Below are positions 14,860 through 21,978 of a stretch of DNA of 37,369 nt, piece by piece. How positions within the stretch are numbered: position 1 is the stretch's first letter; every line of letters starts with the position of its first letter. Location: positions 1 to 37,369 of the forward strand of contig JAHFFI010000003.1 of NCBI GenBank assembly GCA_023248025.1. Reading direction: 5' to 3'. This stretch comes from Candidatus Omnitrophota bacterium. Lineage in GTDB: Bacteria; Omnitrophota; Gorgyraeia; 2-02-FULL-51-18. The notes under the pieces are model-generated. The model made no database searches, was not told the DNA's origin, and saw nothing but the letters and a program-made list of their open reading frames with translations. A program made the translations under genes and the position numbers.

Positions 14860-15237
14860 TTACGAATAAACTTGCAATCCTCCCCAATAACCAGCCAAAA
14901 ACAGCACCACGATACCGACCCACGCGCTCACAAGCTGAAGCGTCAAATTTTTCCGCGCCGTCTTCCATACAAATGCGCGCAAAGTGCTGATAACAAAAAA
15001 TACTGACGAGGCATAAAAATGTTGACGCGTCAAATCACCCATCTTGCCGAACCCGCCTGACGAACGATAGCCGCTGACCATCGCGGCACACAAAAAAATA
15101 TAAGCCGGCACAAAAAGATACAACGAAAAATCCAAATATTTATCATCGCCGCGAACCCGCCAGAGCGTAAGAAATACGCACTCCAGTATAAAAAACGCTA
15201 ACGGAAAATGCACCAGCACCGGATGCAGGGGAATCAT
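14860..15237 (-). CDS. DUF2231-like four-helix membrane protein
   Basis: This 125-residue inner-membrane protein has four hydrophobic helices. It begins IPLHPVLVHFPLAFF, the HP-x-x-VHFP signature of DUF2231, whose histidines may bind haem or metal. It starts inside the hemP stop codon (ATGA overlap at 15234-15237), so translation is coupled to HemP. A further GD-LTRQHFYAS stretch contains another His near the membrane. In this operon a role in haem or electron handling at the membrane beside cytochrome c and FTR1 is a reasonable inference; no experimental function is known to me. Confidence 0.78.
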   Translation of the reverse strand: MIPLHPVLVHFPLAFFILECVFLTLWRVRGDDKYLDFSLYLFVPAYIFLCAAMVSGYRSSGGFGKMGDLTRQHFYASSVFFVISTLRAFVWKTARKNLTLQLVSAWVGIVVLFLAGYWGGLQVYS

Positions 15238-15377
15238 TTGTTGAGGACGAGCTTCCCCTGCTTCGTAATAAGCAGACGGTAGCTTTCTCCTGCATGACGA
15301 ATGATAACGGCCCGTTCATGGCCGAATATCTCCTCCGTATCAAGAATGCGCGGTGTTTGATTTGTGTCTTTACCCAT
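15234..15377 (-). CDS. hemP: HemP-like small hemin uptake protein
   Basis: This gene encodes only 47 residues. The C-terminal half reads as the HemP signature: ERAVIIRHAGESYRLLITKQGKLVLNK region (21-47), with Y-R-L-x-x-T-K/R-x-G-K-L-x-L-x-K as in known HemP proteins, preceded by RILDTEEIFGHE. An in-frame GTG at 15383 has a better-spaced AAGGA and would add two residues; the ATG at 15377 is used here. It is the first gene of the iron operon, 38-45 nt downstream of a promoter overlapped by putative Fur sites, and its stop overlaps the next start. In proteobacteria HemP is iron-regulated and promotes hemin receptor expression. No hemin receptor is in the window. Confidence 0.82.
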   Translation of the reverse strand: MGKDTNQTPRILDTEEIFGHERAVIIRHAGESYRLLITKQGKLVLNK

Positions 15378-15396
15378 CAGCACGGATCTTTTCCTT

Positions 15397-15436
15397 CAAT
15401 TGAGAATAAGTCTCAATTGAAATTGTATCTCAATTG
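15397..15436 (-). promoter_or_regulatory. Two overlapping palindromes, putative Fur operators
   Basis: Two 23-bp near-perfect palindromes, 15397-15419 and 15414-15436, share a CAATTG core. Their arms match at 9 of 10 positions each (CAATTGAGAA/GTCTCAATTG and CAATTGAAAT/ATCTCAATTG). TCAATTGA recurs at 15396, 15413 and 15430, exactly 17 bp apart. The centre TGAGAAT-A-AGTCTCA has the 7-1-7 layout of Fur boxes. The second palindrome covers the -10 of the hemP promoter. Fur binding is inferred from the fur gene in this operon. Confidence 0.7.
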
Positions 15437-15450
15437 AACAGGGGCGTCAA
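15422..15450 (-). promoter_or_regulatory. Promoter of the hemP-fur iron operon
   Basis: On the minus strand, TTGACG (15450-15445) is followed by a 17-bp spacer and TACAAT (15427-15422), giving a predicted start near 15415. The putative Fur palindromes cover the -10 and the start site, a layout suited to repression by steric block. Confidence 0.7.
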
Positions 15451-15475
15451 CTTTTCTTTTTCAGGGCTATCCGGT

Positions 15476-16726
15476 CTATAAGGACGTACGTACTTCCTTG
15501 ACCATTTTGGATGTGAACACCATTACAAGCAGCCTGCCGGCACAGGACAATAAAAAAAGTGCCAGATACGAATAACCTGACACGGTCGGAAGATGATGAA
15601 TCAGTGCGCCGCCGCATAATGCGCCGACGAATAACGCCGCGGTATTTGTCACATTAAAATAAGAAATACAGCGGATGCGTTTCTCGGGCGTCGTCGCCTC
15701 CATTATAAAATTTAAAACCAAAAGATTAAACCCGCCCCAGAAAGCTCCCGCTACCAGCTGCACAAAAAATAAATACACCAGGTTCCTCGAGGATATCCAG
15801 AAAATAGGAACGAGCGCTATGCCCCACCCCGCTATTTTTAGAACACGAATATTGCCGGAGCGATCCGCTGCATACCCCCATTGCTTCTGGAAAAAAAAGC
15901 CTGAGAACGCCGCCGTCGTCATCACCATCATGTACGCGACGTAGTCGAAATGCAAATCCTGCAATAAGAACACAGGTAAAAGAGGCGCTGAGATATTCAC
16001 CGCAAAGCTCATAAGCGATACAAACAGCACAAAACGCGCGAAATTGCGGTTGCGCATGCCTTTCACGAAATCCCAAAAACTAAAATAATCGTCATGCGTC
16101 GTGCGGCGGAAAGGCTCGGACATCCGGAGTAAGCACGTCCAGGCCATGAAACGGCATACCATGGCAAAAACGAAGATGATCGTAAATCCGACGATACGGT
16201 TTTTTCCATAATAATTAAGCAGAAACCCCGCCGCGATGGACACCGATACAGTGAGAAATCCCTGCAGCCGGTTACGCCATCCGAAATAATGCCCTCTTTT
16301 TTTTACCGGAATATAATCCGACATGAGACTCTGCCAGGCCGGCACCGCAAATGCACCGAACGATGTAAAAACGGTAGCGGCGGCCAGAAGTATCCAGGGC
16401 CCGAGCGGTCTTCCGCTATTCGAGGACAATAGATAAGGAATAAAAATGATGGGAAGCCAGGCAACGGCATGAAAAAAAACAACGAAATTAATGAGCTTGA
16501 GGCGTGAACCGATATGGGCGGTAACTTCTGCGGAACGGATCTGAAGAACGGCGCCGACAAGCGCCGGTACGGATGCCAGGAATGCGACCTGCCCCGGCGT
16601 CGCTCCGAGCGCTATGCCGTAAGGCACAAGATAACTTTCGCTGACGCCCATCATCATCGCCGTGAAAAGACCGTCAACGAGAGAGAAATGCAGGCTCCTG
16701 CGAACCGAGCCTTTTTTAAATTTCAC
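15476..16726 (-). CDS. Major facilitator superfamily transporter
   Basis: This 416-residue polytopic membrane protein has about 12 hydrophobic segments. The loop after helix 2 and the SDYIPVKKRGHYFGWRNRLQG segment (loop 4-5, with the R-G-x-x-x-G-x-R pattern) are MFS features. The RxTTPEKRIRCISYFNVTN segment recurs in an MFS subgroup of unknown substrate often annotated as permeases. It follows the TlpA-like gene by 6 bp and is the last gene of the nine-gene minus-strand run. Substrate cannot be inferred. No terminator is obvious before the iron promoter just downstream. Confidence 0.85.
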   Translation of the reverse strand: MKFKKGSVRRSLHFSLVDGLFTAMMMGVSESYLVPYGIALGATPGQVAFLASVPALVGAVLQIRSAEVTAHIGSRLKLINFVVFFHAVAWLPIIFIPYLLSSNSGRPLGPWILLAAATVFTSFGAFAVPAWQSLMSDYIPVKKRGHYFGWRNRLQGFLTVSVSIAAGFLLNYYGKNRIVGFTIIFVFAMVCRFMAWTCLLRMSEPFRRTTHDDYFSFWDFVKGMRNRNFARFVLFVSLMSFAVNISAPLLPVFLLQDLHFDYVAYMMVMTTAAFSGFFFQKQWGYAADRSGNIRVLKIAGWGIALVPIFWISSRNLVYLFFVQLVAGAFWGGFNLLVLNFIMEATTPEKRIRCISYFNVTNTAALFVGALCGGALIHHLPTVSGYSYLALFLLSCAGRLLVMVFTSKMVKEVRTSL

Positions 16727-16732
16727 AACTGG

Positions 16733-17245
16733 CTACGACTGCAGCGCTTTTTCGACGTCGGACTCGAGGTCGCGAGTGAAGCCGTGATATTGGCCGATGA
16801 TCTTGCCTTGAGAATTCATGAGATAGGTGGTCGGTATCCCCACCACGCGGTAACTTTCGCTAACCTTCATTTCGCTGTCCAACACCACGGGGTAGTTGAT
16901 GCCGAATTTTTCTACAAAATTGCCGACTTTCGTCGGTGATTCCCCCACGTCCACGCCCAGTATGGTTAGGCCTCTGTCTTTGTCTTTAGCCTGAAGCGCA
17001 ATAAGATCGGGTATCTCTTCACGGCACGGGGGACACCAGGTAGCCCAGAAATTCACGAGCACGGCTTTATTCTTTTGTAAAAGACCGTCGAGACTCACGC
17101 TGGCGCCGGTCACGTCTTTCAGTGTAAAATTATTCGATGGGGCTGATGATCCGGATCTATTCACACTGTCAGCGTCAGCGCATCCCGTGGTCATAAAAGC
17201 GCTGATAAATAACAGCACCGTGATGGTTCTTACTGCAAATTTCAT
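16733..17245 (-). CDS. TlpA/ResA-type thioredoxin-fold lipoprotein
   Basis: This is a periplasmic thiol-disulfide oxidoreductase. From the ATG at 17245 it has a signal peptide with a lipobox (FMTTGC, lipidated Cys22), a Ser/Asn-rich linker, then a TlpA/AhpC-TSA-type domain with the redox motif WCPPC (Cys71 and Cys74) in NFWATWCPPCREE, and the cis-Pro region VGIPTTYLMN. An open frame extends upstream to 17302, but the later start gives a clean signal peptide and a 4-bp ATGA overlap with the CcdA-like gene, so it is preferred. The pair would pass electrons from cytoplasmic thioredoxin through CcdA to TlpA, for example for cytochrome c maturation. Confidence 0.92.
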   Translation of the reverse strand: MKFAVRTITVLLFISAFMTTGCADADSVNRSGSSAPSNNFTLKDVTGASVSLDGLLQKNKAVLVNFWATWCPPCREEIPDLIALQAKDKDRGLTILGVDVGESPTKVGNFVEKFGINYPVVLDSEMKVSESYRVVGIPTTYLMNSQGKIIGQYHGFTRDLESDVEKALQS

Positions 17246-17952
17246 ACTAAAAGTCCCCCCATCTTTATTAGAAAATATTCTGCCGCAAATAAGAGCATCC
17301 ACCCAAATAATTTTTTTATTCGTTCAAGCCACACACCTGATCTTGGCAAGTTGGACAGAAGCCCGGCGAACGTCCCCAAAAGAATCAGTAAAAATCCCAC
17401 CCCATATCCAAAAACAAACAAAAGCGAAAATCCGTATATAGCATTCTGTTTCGAGCCGACGTAGACAAGAATAACGGCCAGAACAGGCGCCGTGCAGGGG
17501 CCCACGATAAGCCCTGAGATGACGCCGACAACAAAAATATCCACCCAGCTTTTTTTATGCTTAGCCCCCGGTGCCTTGACCAGGGAAAACTGCGGGATCT
17601 GAAAAACATCCAACATTGAGAGTCCCAAGAATAAGCAAACATTTGCGACGATAAAATAAGAAACAGGGTGTGAGCCAATTTGTCCAAAAAGTTTTCCGGA
17701 AAGCGCTGCAAAAGCGCCCAACACCGCATAGGTCACGGCCATTCCCAGCACATAAATCAGCGAAAGAAAAAAACCCTTCCACCGCCCTCCGGCTGACCGC
17801 GCACCAATGAATCCCAGCGTCAAAGGGATCACAGGATACACACAGGGTGTAAAGCTCACGAGAACGCCGGCAATAAATACCGCGATAAAAGCCAAGACGG
17901 GATTGACCTGAATAATCTGCCCGATATTACCGAGAAGCGCTTCGATGTTCAC
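17242..17952 (-). CDS. ccdA: CcdA/DsbD-type transmembrane electron carrier
   Basis: This 236-residue inner-membrane protein has six to seven hydrophobic segments and both conserved Cys-Pro motifs of the DsbD beta domain/CcdA family: FTPCVYPVIP in the first helix and GPCTAPVLAV in the fourth. These two cysteines form the disulfide that moves reducing power across the membrane. It overlaps rlmN upstream by 26 bp and the TlpA lipoprotein downstream by 4 bp. Given the FTR1-linked cytochrome c in the window, a role in keeping haem-binding cysteines reduced is likely. The loop GAKHKKSWVDI between the halves is typical. Confidence 0.92.
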   Translation of the reverse strand: MNIEALLGNIGQIIQVNPVLAFIAVFIAGVLVSFTPCVYPVIPLTLGFIGARSAGGRWKGFFLSLIYVLGMAVTYAVLGAFAALSGKLFGQIGSHPVSYFIVANVCLFLGLSMLDVFQIPQFSLVKAPGAKHKKSWVDIFVVGVISGLIVGPCTAPVLAVILVYVGSKQNAIYGFSLLFVFGYGVGFLLILLGTFAGLLSNLPRSGVWLERIKKLFGWMLLFAAEYFLIKMGGLLV

Positions 17953-19021
17953 CGACCTTAACTCCTTTCTTCGCCTGTCCTTTTAGTTTCACGGAGCGCA
18001 GCTGCCCGCAGGCCGCCTGGATATCACGGCCTTTTGAAAATCGCACCGTGGTTTTGATGCCCTGGGTCTGTAAAACCTGCTGGAACTGCACGGTCTCCTG
18101 ATACGTCGGCGCCGCATGATCGAATTCGGGGATCGCATTCATCGGGATAAGGTTCACTTTACAAACCATTCCCCTCAAAAGCTTGGCTAAGTCACCGGCG
18201 TCCTTGGGCCCCGCGTTAACGCCTTTTATGAGAATATATTCGAAGGTAATAGCGCGGCCCGTTTTTTTAATGTAGGCCTTGCAGGCCGTGATGAGAGGTT
18301 TAACTGGGAAAGCTGTGTTGACCGGCATGATAAGTCCGCGCACGCGGTCTGTGGCACCATGCAAAGAGACAGAAAGCTCCGCCTGAATGCCTTCTTCGGC
18401 GAATTTTTGTATTTTGGGAATGATGCCGCAGGTGGATACCGTCATGCGGCGTGCGCCCAGCCCTAATGTTTTGGGTGAATTCAAAATACGTATGGTCTTA
18501 AGAAGCGCCGTATAATTGTCGAACGGTTCTCCGATGCCCATAAACACCACATTTGTGATGCGTTTTGCGGGCGAAAGGTCCCTCGCATGAAGAATCTGTG
18601 CGATGATCTCACCGGCCGTGAGATTGCGGAAAAAACCGTCCTGGCCGCTCGCGCAAAAAGCACAATGGAATTTGCAGCCCACCTGAGATGACACACAAAC
18701 CGTCTCGCGATCTTTGATCGGCATGTACACCGCTTCAACCAGATCATCATTCTTCAATTTTAGAAGGAGCTTCGTGCTTTTATCGTCGTCGGAGCGCTGG
18801 GCTTGAGTGACGGCCGGCATACCGACCAAGAAAGATTCGGATATTTTTTTCTTTAAATCCATGGGCAGATTCGTCATTCTGTCGAATTCGTACACGCCTT
18901 TTCCGTAGATCCAGCCCAACACCTGGTCCGCACGGTACGCCTCAATGCCGGAGCCAGAGAATTTTTTCCGGAGTTCATCCGGCGTCTGGTCAAGAATGTT
19001 GATGATAGTTTGCATTGTCAT
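17927..19021 (-). CDS. rlmN: 23S rRNA (A2503-C2) / tRNA (A37-C2) methyltransferase RlmN
   Basis: RlmN is a radical SAM enzyme that methylates C2 of A2503 in 23S rRNA and A37 of some tRNAs. The 364-residue protein has the [4Fe-4S] motif C-x3-C-x2-C at Cys116, Cys120 and Cys123 (VGCKFHCAFC). It also has NVVFMGIGEPFDNY, the VSTCGIIPKI segment with its catalytic region, LSVSLHGATD, and near the C-terminus the second catalytic Cys within AACGQLR. A start at M3 (MQTIINILDQT) is equally plausible. It overlaps the histidine phosphatase upstream by 32 bp. Cfr is an alternative family member, but motifs and context fit RlmN. Confidence 0.95.
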   Translation of the reverse strand: MTMQTIINILDQTPDELRKKFSGSGIEAYRADQVLGWIYGKGVYEFDRMTNLPMDLKKKISESFLVGMPAVTQAQRSDDDKSTKLLLKLKNDDLVEAVYMPIKDRETVCVSSQVGCKFHCAFCASGQDGFFRNLTAGEIIAQILHARDLSPAKRITNVVFMGIGEPFDNYTALLKTIRILNSPKTLGLGARRMTVSTCGIIPKIQKFAEEGIQAELSVSLHGATDRVRGLIMPVNTAFPVKPLITACKAYIKKTGRAITFEYILIKGVNAGPKDAGDLAKLLRGMVCKVNLIPMNAIPEFDHAAPTYQETVQFQQVLQTQGIKTTVRFSKGRDIQAACGQLRSVKLKGQAKKGVKVGEHRSASR

Positions 19022-19640
19022 ATTTTTTTGTTCCGATCAGATGCGATGAATCGTTGATCGTTTTGAGCCGTACTCGCCGCCCTTTGAATTCAACAACCGT
19101 GAGACTCGTATTCTCAATATCCAGACTCAAAAGTAAGTGATCAAACTCTGTTTTTAGCCATTCGGCCAGAAGTGCCGTGAGCACTCCTCCATGAGTGACA
19201 ATAACCACGGTCTTATCCGGGTTACTTTTTGCAATGCGTGCCACGCATCCCGTCACTCGTTTTCGAAAAATACTTATTTTTTCCGAATTCGGGATACGCA
19301 CCGAGGACGGTTTTTTAAGCCACTTCTTGTAGCCTTTATTGTACAGCTTGTCCACCTCTGCGGGTGTTTTACCTTCCCATTCCCCCAGGTGGATCTCTCT
19401 CAAATCGGCGTCCCGGATGACCCGGATGCGGTGATGACCTGCGATTGCGCGCGTCGTGGCATAGGCGCGTCCGAGATCACTCGAATAAATTTTATGGAGC
19501 TTATATTTTTTCAAACGCCTGGCCAAACACTCAGCCTGATAACATCCTTTGGCCGTTAGCCCCGAATCCCAATGTCCCTGAATACGACGCTCGGCGTTGA
19601 GCGCCGACTCCGCATGGCGGATAATAATAAGTCTTGTCAC
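18990..19640 (-). CDS. Histidine phosphatase (phosphoglycerate mutase-like) family protein
   Basis: This 216-residue member of the histidine phosphatase superfamily has the nucleophile motif IRHAES at 7-12 (His9), a second Arg in YSSDLGRAYATT, the acidic REIHLGEWEGK and the second catalytic His in VIVTHGGVL. Such proteins act as cofactor-dependent phosphoglycerate mutases, CobC (alpha-ribazole phosphatase) or general phosphatases; without cobalamin genes nearby the substrate cannot be told. It starts 1 bp after the gamma carbonic anhydrase stop and runs 32 bp into rlmN. The last 15 residues (TKKYDNANYHQHS) lie in that overlap and are probably not conserved. Confidence 0.9.
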   Translation of the reverse strand: MTRLIIIRHAESALNAERRIQGHWDSGLTAKGCYQAECLARRLKKYKLHKIYSSDLGRAYATTRAIAGHHRIRVIRDADLREIHLGEWEGKTPAEVDKLYNKGYKKWLKKPSSVRIPNSEKISIFRKRVTGCVARIAKSNPDKTVVIVTHGGVLTALLAEWLKTEFDHLLLSLDIENTSLTVVEFKGRRVRLKTINDSSHLIGTKKYDNANYHQHS

Positions 19641-19641
19641 T

Positions 19642-20154
19642 TCAGCCTAAAAATTTTTTATACTCTTTAGCCAATTTCACGTAGCTTTTTGCATGCGGAA
19701 TAAATTGAGATATCTCGTTGGGCGTCAGCCTTCTGACTACTTTTCCCGGGACACCCAAAACAAGCGACCCATCGGGTATCCGGGCATTTTCACGCACCAA
19801 AGCGCCGGCACCGATGAGACAATTTTTTCCGATGCGCGCGCCGCTTAAAATAAGCGCGCCGATGCCTATCAAACAATTGTTCCCGATAAAACAGCCGTGC
19901 ACATTGGCCTGATGCCCGATGATAACGTTCTTTCCGACGGCACAGGGTTTGTCGTGGTCTACATGCAACACCGAACCATCCTGGATATTGCTGCCACTCC
20001 CCACTTTTATCGTGTTGATATCACCGCGCAGCACTACCCCAAACCAGACACTCACGTTTTCACCGAGCGTCACCTTGCCTATCACGTGGGCACCGGGAGC
20101 CACAAAGGCGGATGAATGGATTTGGGGGGTTTTATTCCTAAAGGGAAGTATCAT
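19642..20154 (-). CDS. Gamma carbonic anhydrase family (YrdA/PaaY-like) hexapeptide protein
   Basis: This 170-residue left-handed beta-helix protein has repeated hexapeptides (I-G-x-x-x-x). The metal ligands of the gamma-CA-like group are visible: His64 with His67 in SVLHVDHDKP, His81 in IIGHQ and His86 in NVHGC. The C-terminal ISQFIPHAKSYVKLAKEYKK helix is typical of YrdA-type proteins. Members bind zinc or iron and some hydrate CO2; others are acetyltransferase-like. It sits 6 bp after the propeller gene and 1 bp before the phosphatase. Activity as carbonic anhydrase is uncertain. Confidence 0.92.
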   Translation of the reverse strand: MILPFRNKTPQIHSSAFVAPGAHVIGKVTLGENVSVWFGVVLRGDINTIKVGSGSNIQDGSVLHVDHDKPCAVGKNVIIGHQANVHGCFIGNNCLIGIGALILSGARIGKNCLIGAGALVRENARIPDGSLVLGVPGKVVRRLTPNEISQFIPHAKSYVKLAKEYKKFLG

Positions 20155-20160
20155 AGGAGA

Positions 20161-21957
20161 TTATTGTATCATAATTGCGGCTACCTTCGTTCTGTCCTCA
20201 CGGCTGCGACTATCCATAACCTTCAATTGATAATTAAAAGTATCAGGAAGATCTTTAATATATAGAGAGTACTCATAAGGGATGGGGCTTGGCAGCTCTA
20301 TGGTTTCGAAGGGTTTCAGGTAGTTATCGTAGAGAATGATTTCGGCTTTCTTAATAAATAAAGAGTAGTTGGTGTGGATGGTGAATGTGAGCTTATCTTT
20401 ATCTTGGGTAGCATCTATAGAGAGTTTAGGTTTAAGAAGTAGAGGGTCTTGGAAAATAGAAGCTTTGAGTAAGGGTGCATTATGGACCTGATCAACGCCG
20501 TCGCCCGTCAGACGTACACCAAAAGATACCTTAGAGAGAATACCTTCTGTGATGGTGATTTTTCTCGGGGATTCGGTTGTGATGCTAGAGCCTTCGGGAA
20601 GCGTTGATTCATCTATTTTTAGTACTCTTTGGCCTGTTTCGATGTAAGGGAAGTGGTATTTGCCATCGCTATCGGTGATAGCGTAGATGCCTGAATCACT
20701 GGCTACTTTAACCCCCTCCATTCCTTTTTCACCGCCATCTTGTTCTCCGTTACCGTTCTTGTCTTCAAAAACCTTCCCCACCAGAGACTTTCCCTGGGTG
20801 AATTGGGGACCTAATTCTATACCGCTTTCGCCAGAGAGGTTGAAGATGAGAATACGGCGATTGGTGGTATCACCAACAAAAAGCTGCTTTCCGTTAAAAG
20901 TAACTGAACTCGCAGCACATTGCCTTTGTGAAACGCCAGCATCCTTTAAATGAAAATCAGATTGACCAATAACAAAATCGGCTGGTTGACCATTTTTTGT
21001 TGGAACGCTCTTCCAAATCAGCACTCTATTATTGTTCTGATCGGCAATAAATAAGCTTTTACCATCTGAAATAAGATCTTGCGGTGAATCCATTGATCGT
21101 GCGCTAACCCCTCCGTTATTACTATTGTTAGAAATAAAATCGGGTTGACCCAACACTACGTCTGCAGGCTCAAAGTTTGTTGTTGGAATCTTGTTCCATA
21201 TCAGAACTCGATTATTCGATGAATCCGCAACATAAAAACGACCGCCGGCACAAACGGCTTTTTCAGGAGACGATAGCGTTCTTGCACTGATACCTCCATT
21301 ATTTGCGGTTGAGGACGTAAAATTTGGCTGACCGATCACAAAATCGCCCGGAGCATTATTCGTAGTAGGAATTGTATTCCAGGCCAAGATAACATTGTGA
21401 TTACGATTGACTGAAAATAACTTCTCGCTGCACGTCGCAATTCCCCGAATGCCATTGGTAGATCGTTGTGTTGGGGGATTTATATTGGTACTTGATGTGA
21501 AGTTGGCTTGCCCCAAAACAACATCGGCCAACGTCCCATTTGTCGTCGGAATGGACCTCCAAATCAAAAGACGGCGACCTCCATTATCAGCAACAAATAA
21601 GCTTTTGCCGTCGGATATAACTCCCAATGGTTGGGAAATATTTTTTTGAGTGACCGAACCGCCAGAGTCGGTAAAAAGATCCTGCCCAACCACAACATCC
21701 GCCGGCCCGCGATTCACTTTTGGAACACTATTCCATATTAGAATGCGCCGATTTGTTGAATCGGCAACAAAAAAACGGTTACCAACCGCAGACATTGCGC
21801 GAGGATTAAATTGAAATTGATTTGCGGCTATAGCATCGGTGTCACTAAAACTGTTTTGCCCCAACACTACGTCTGCATCCATGCCATTCTGTAACTTGGC
21901 CTGGGCAAGGCTTGAGATAAGTAAAAATATAAAAATAAGGGGTAGCTTACGAGACAT
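20161..21957 (-). CDS. Secreted six-bladed propeller (NHL-like repeats) with SdrD B-like domain
   Basis: This 598-residue secreted protein has a signal peptide (IFIFLLISSLAQA-K). Residues about 25-375 carry six repeats of roughly 60 residues. Each has the form ADVVLGQxxF, a loop with SP or a related turn, then LFVADxxNNRVLIWxSIPT, and together they should form a six-bladed beta-propeller. Next comes an SdrD B/Cna-B-like domain (VGKVFEDKNGNGEQDGGEKG with DSDGKYHFPYI, about 390-480), a Ca-binding-like fold seen in surface proteins. A final beta-rich domain ends in MIQ. It begins 21 bp after the 1007-residue barrel and probably works with it at the cell surface. The protein is unassigned functionally; propeller and domain calls are from repeat patterns. 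Confidence 0.85.
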   Translation of the reverse strand: MSRKLPLIFIFLLISSLAQAKLQNGMDADVVLGQNSFSDTDAIAANQFQFNPRAMSAVGNRFFVADSTNRRILIWNSVPKVNRGPADVVVGQDLFTDSGGSVTQKNISQPLGVISDGKSLFVADNGGRRLLIWRSIPTTNGTLADVVLGQANFTSSTNINPPTQRSTNGIRGIATCSEKLFSVNRNHNVILAWNTIPTTNNAPGDFVIGQPNFTSSTANNGGISARTLSSPEKAVCAGGRFYVADSSNNRVLIWNKIPTTNFEPADVVLGQPDFISNNSNNGGVSARSMDSPQDLISDGKSLFIADQNNNRVLIWKSVPTKNGQPADFVIGQSDFHLKDAGVSQRQCAASSVTFNGKQLFVGDTTNRRILIFNLSGESGIELGPQFTQGKSLVGKVFEDKNGNGEQDGGEKGMEGVKVASDSGIYAITDSDGKYHFPYIETGQRVLKIDESTLPEGSSITTESPRKITITEGILSKVSFGVRLTGDGVDQVHNAPLLKASIFQDPLLLKPKLSIDATQDKDKLTFTIHTNYSLFIKKAEIILYDNYLKPFETIELPSPIPYEYSLYIKDLPDTFNYQLKVMDSRSREDRTKVAAIMIQ

Positions 21958-21978
21958 GTTTCATGCAAAAATATTTTT

